From Pseudocolwellia sp049933045 (lineage in GTDB: Bacteria > Pseudomonadota > Gammaproteobacteria > Enterobacterales > Alteromonadaceae), in contig NZ_CP187926.1 in assembly GCF_049933045.1 (NCBI RefSeq), forward strand, positions 1,860,001-1,924,000: DNA of 64,000 nt. The letters run 5' to 3'. Made by a program: the position numbers and the translations under genes. The number at the start of each line of letters is the position of its first letter. Positions within the stretch are counted from its first letter, which is position 1. Shown here piece by piece: positions 61,763 to 64,000 of this stretch. A model generated the notes under the pieces. It did not search any database and was not told the DNA's origin. It saw only the letters and a program-made list of their open reading frames with translations.

Positions 61763-63214
61763 ATGCCTAGAAGAACAAAGATAGTTGCCACGTTAGGTCC
61801 AGCAACAGAAAGTAGAGAAGTATTAAGAGATGTAATTAAAGCCGGTGTTAACGTTGTAAGACTTAACTTCTCACACGGTACTGCTCAAGATCATATCGAC
61901 CGTGCTGAAATGGTTCGTGAAATATCTAAAGAGTTAGGTGTTTATGTTGGTATTTTAGGTGATTTACAAGGTCCTAAAATTCGCGTATCTACATTTAAAG
62001 ATGGTCCAATCAAATTAGCTGTTGGCGATAAATTTGAATTAAATGCTGAACTTGGTAAAGGTGAAGGTACTCAAGAGAAAGTGGGTATCGATTATAAGAA
62101 ATTACCTCAAGACGTAAACGTTGGTGATATTTTATTACTTGATGACGGTCGTGTTCAACTTAAAGTATTAAGTGCTACTGATACTGTTGTATTTACTGAA
62201 GTAACTGTTGGCGGTCCTTTATCAAACAATAAAGGTATTAACCGTCAAGGCGGTGGCTTAACAGCTCCTGCATTAACTGAAAAAGATAAAGCTGATATAT
62301 TAACTGCTGCTAAAATTGGCGTTGATTTCTTAGCTGTTTCATTCCCACGTGATGCTGCTGATATGCGTTTAGCTCGCTCTCTTGCTGTTGAAGCTGGTTG
62401 TGATGCGTTATTAGTATCTAAAATTGAACGTGCTGAAGCTGTAAACGATGACCAAGTATTAGATGATATTATTTTAGCATCTGACGTTGTTATGGTTGCT
62501 CGTGGTGACTTAGGCGTTGAGATTGGTGATGCTGCATTAGTTGGTAAGCAAAAACATATTATCGCTAGAAGCCGTCAATTAAACAGAGCTGTAATTACTG
62601 CAACTCAAATGATGGAAACTATGATTGAACAACCTATGCCAACTCGTGCGGAAGTTATGGATGTTTCAAACGCTGTTTTAGATGGTACTGATGCGGTAAT
62701 GCTTTCTGCTGAAACTGCTGCGGGTAAATACCCTGTAGAAACAGTTACAGCTATGGCTTCTGTTTGTGTTGGTGCTGAAGCTCATCGCTCTGTTAATAGT
62801 TCAAATCACAGATTAGAACTTAAGTTTACTGAAATTTCAGAAACACTTGCTTTATCGGCTATGTATGCAGCTAACCATTTAGACGGTGTTGCAGCAATAA
62901 TCGCTCTTACTGAGTCTGGACATACAAGTAAAATAATGTCGCGTATTACATCAGGTTTACCAATTTATTCTGTTTCAAGACATAATAAAACGTTAACAAG
63001 ATCTGCAATGTACCGTGGTGTTTACCCTGTTCAATTTGACTCTACTTCTTGTGCAAGTGATGCATTATCATCAGAAGTACTTAAAATTGTTATCGGTAAG
63101 TCTGAGCTAAAAGTTGGCGATAAAGTTATCTTTACTCAAGGTGACTCAATGGAAACTATTGGTGCTGCAAATACACTTAAAATCTTAACTGTACAAGACA
63201 AGCACTTTAGCTAA
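61763..63214 (+). CDS. pykA: Pyruvate kinase
   Basis: Makes pyruvate and ATP from phosphoenolpyruvate; 483 residues, PykA (type II, AMP-activated) length. TKIVATLGPATESREVL and GVNVVRLNFSHG form the N-terminus, LLVSKIERAEAV holds the catalytic Lys, DVVMVARGDLGVEIG and TATQMMETMIEQPMPTRAEVMDVSNAVLDGTDAVMLSAETAAG are the classic blocks. Strong codon bias toward GTT/GCT/GGT points to high expression. It likely shares the hexR transcript. Confidence 0.97.
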   Translation: MPRRTKIVATLGPATESREVLRDVIKAGVNVVRLNFSHGTAQDHIDRAEMVREISKELGVYVGILGDLQGPKIRVSTFKDGPIKLAVGDKFELNAELGKGEGTQEKVGIDYKKLPQDVNVGDILLLDDGRVQLKVLSATDTVVFTEVTVGGPLSNNKGINRQGGGLTAPALTEKDKADILTAAKIGVDFLAVSFPRDAADMRLARSLAVEAGCDALLVSKIERAEAVNDDQVLDDIILASDVVMVARGDLGVEIGDAALVGKQKHIIARSRQLNRAVITATQMMETMIEQPMPTRAEVMDVSNAVLDGTDAVMLSAETAAGKYPVETVTAMASVCVGAEAHRSVNSSNHRLELKFTEISETLALSAMYAANHLDGVAAIIALTESGHTSKIMSRITSGLPIYSVSRHNKTLTRSAMYRGVYPVQFDSTSCASDALSSEVLKIVIGKSELKVGDKVIFTQGDSMETIGAANTLKILTVQDKHFS

Positions 63215-63237
63215 TTAAGTAATCTAGTTAAAACGAA

Positions 63238-63268
63238 AAAGGTAGCTAAATGGCTACCTTTTTTATTG
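63238..63268 (+). terminator. Rho-independent terminator after pykA
   Basis: AAAAAGGTAGC pairs with GCTACCTTTTT around an ATGG-containing loop and ends in a T run. Confidence 0.95.
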
Positions 63269-63414
63269 CCTGTTTTTCTGCATATAAATAACATTTTGGC
63301 GAGTAGAATAAGTAGTAGAAAGAAGTTGCTGAAAAGAATTATAAAAATAAATTATAGAGTTAGTTTTCTAAAAATATGCTGCAGGCATTACGAAGATACA
63401 ATGGCTCAAAAATA

Positions 63415-64000
63415 CTAGATTAATAACTGACTTAACACTGTCTGGGCTGGGTTCACCTCATCAAATAAGGTTAACTGCTTAATGGCAAGATCATAAAAAA
63501 CATCCTTTTTATTACCTTGGTTAGTACCTTGCATACCCTTTACTTTTTCAAAGTACCATAAACCATTGATCAGATATGAATAACTAAGATATTGATCTAA
63601 TTTGTTCTGATCTATTCTAATATCATTCGCATTATTCAATTTTTCGTAATATGCCAAAGTCAAAGCCTGTTCATCTGCATTCATGAAGTTTATTGCCATG
63701 AACATTGCGAGTTCAAATTCTTTTTCCGCTAAACAGGCACATTCAAAGTCAATCAACCATGCTTTGTTGTTCGCTGTAATAATATTAGAAAAGTTGATAT
63801 CACCATGACAAACCACTGAATGGCTCTGAGGTTTATCTCCAATAGTAGACATATGAGTAAATAAAAGTTGAATATGCTCTCGCTGAGCTATAGAGAAGCT
63901 TTTACTGGCGATAATTTGTGTAATGATCTCATTGATATTCAACTCAGGAAGTGAAACGTCTAAGGTATGGCATTGCTGCATCAATTTAATAGCAATTTCT
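63415..64000 (-). CDS. APH-fold phosphotransferase (thiamine/choline-kinase-like), partial
   Basis: C-terminal 195 residues of a kinase whose frame remains open to the right edge. The Brenner-type catalytic motif is CHGDINFSNII (His-Gly-Asp) and the metal-binding LIDFECACLAEKEFELAMFM follows, as in the aminoglycoside phosphotransferase superfamily. The pattern is closest to thiamine kinase or choline/ethanolamine kinase relatives of gammaproteobacteria. The ATG within the visible frame near 63981 is internal because coding continues upstream of it. Substrate not determined. Confidence 0.85.
   Translation of the reverse strand, partial: EIAIKLMQQCHTLDVSLPELNINEIITQIIASKSFSIAQREHIQLLFTHMSTIGDKPQSHSVVCHGDINFSNIITANNKAWLIDFECACLAEKEFELAMFMAINFMNADEQALTLAYYEKLNNANDIRIDQNKLDQYLSYSYLINGLWYFEKVKGMQGTNQGNKKDVFYDLAIKQLTLFDEVNPAQTVLSQLLI

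Overview
The window looks like chromosomal DNA from a low-GC marine gammaproteobacterium of the Alteromonadales, most likely Colwellia/Thalassotalea-like (inference). The basis is the pair of large TIGR01782-type TonB-dependent receptors without SusD, the Entner-Doudoroff cluster zwf-pgl-edd-glk-eda divergent from hexR-pyk, the tusDCBE operon and the AT-rich base composition. No phage, CRISPR array or complete insertion sequence was seen.

Positions 1-44756 form a polysaccharide utilisation locus for a sulfated galactan, most likely a carrageenan. From left to right it holds: a leftward operon of a GH110 alpha-1,3-galactosidase and two sulfatases (the last cut by the window edge); a leftward galactose operon galT-galK-Na+/sugar symporter-galE-galM; a rightward TonB receptor followed by a four-gene operon (tryptophan-halogenase-like flavoprotein, EF-hand esterase, a 1376-residue propeller/PKD/di-haem cytochrome fusion, sulfatase); an aldo/keto reductase; two almost identical iota-carrageenase-like (GH82) beta-helix genes with different C-termini, separated by a PEP-CTERM protein gene; a SASA-type esterase; a LacI regulator; a GPH-type sugar transporter; a GH2 beta-galactosidase; and a second TonB receptor operon with a surface lipoprotein and two sulfatases, the last frameshifted in an A8 run. 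The GH82 call rests on the spacing of Gln215, Glu238 and His274, which equals that of the catalytic residues Q222/E245/H281 recalled for the Alteromonas fortis enzyme.

The polysaccharide locus ends at a tRNA-Ser(UGA) gene (45028-45118, minus) that has a decayed 3' half-copy and a duplicated terminator beside it. Positions 45266-54848 are housekeeping: tag, a Bax-inhibitor-1 family protein, tusDCBE, a small YjfB-like protein, two GAPDH genes (a long form and gapA), a DUF2989-like lipoprotein, msrB, a TetR regulator, a double-cupin protein and a glutaredoxin.

Positions 54909-63214 carry the HexR-governed central carbon block: eda, glk, edd, pgl and zwf leftward, hexR and pykA rightward. Near-consensus HexR palindromes lie between zwf and hexR and upstream of gapA. 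A partial aminoglycoside-phosphotransferase-fold kinase runs off the right edge.

Inferred flow: oligosaccharides enter through the TonB receptors, are desulfated, de-esterified and cut by GH82, GH110 and GH2 in the periplasm or at the cell surface, and galactose enters the cytoplasm by the symporter. The Leloir enzymes convert it to glucose phosphates, which feed the Entner-Doudoroff genes at the right end. No gene for 3,6-anhydrogalactose oxidation, no GH16 carrageenase and no formylglycine-generating enzyme is present here.
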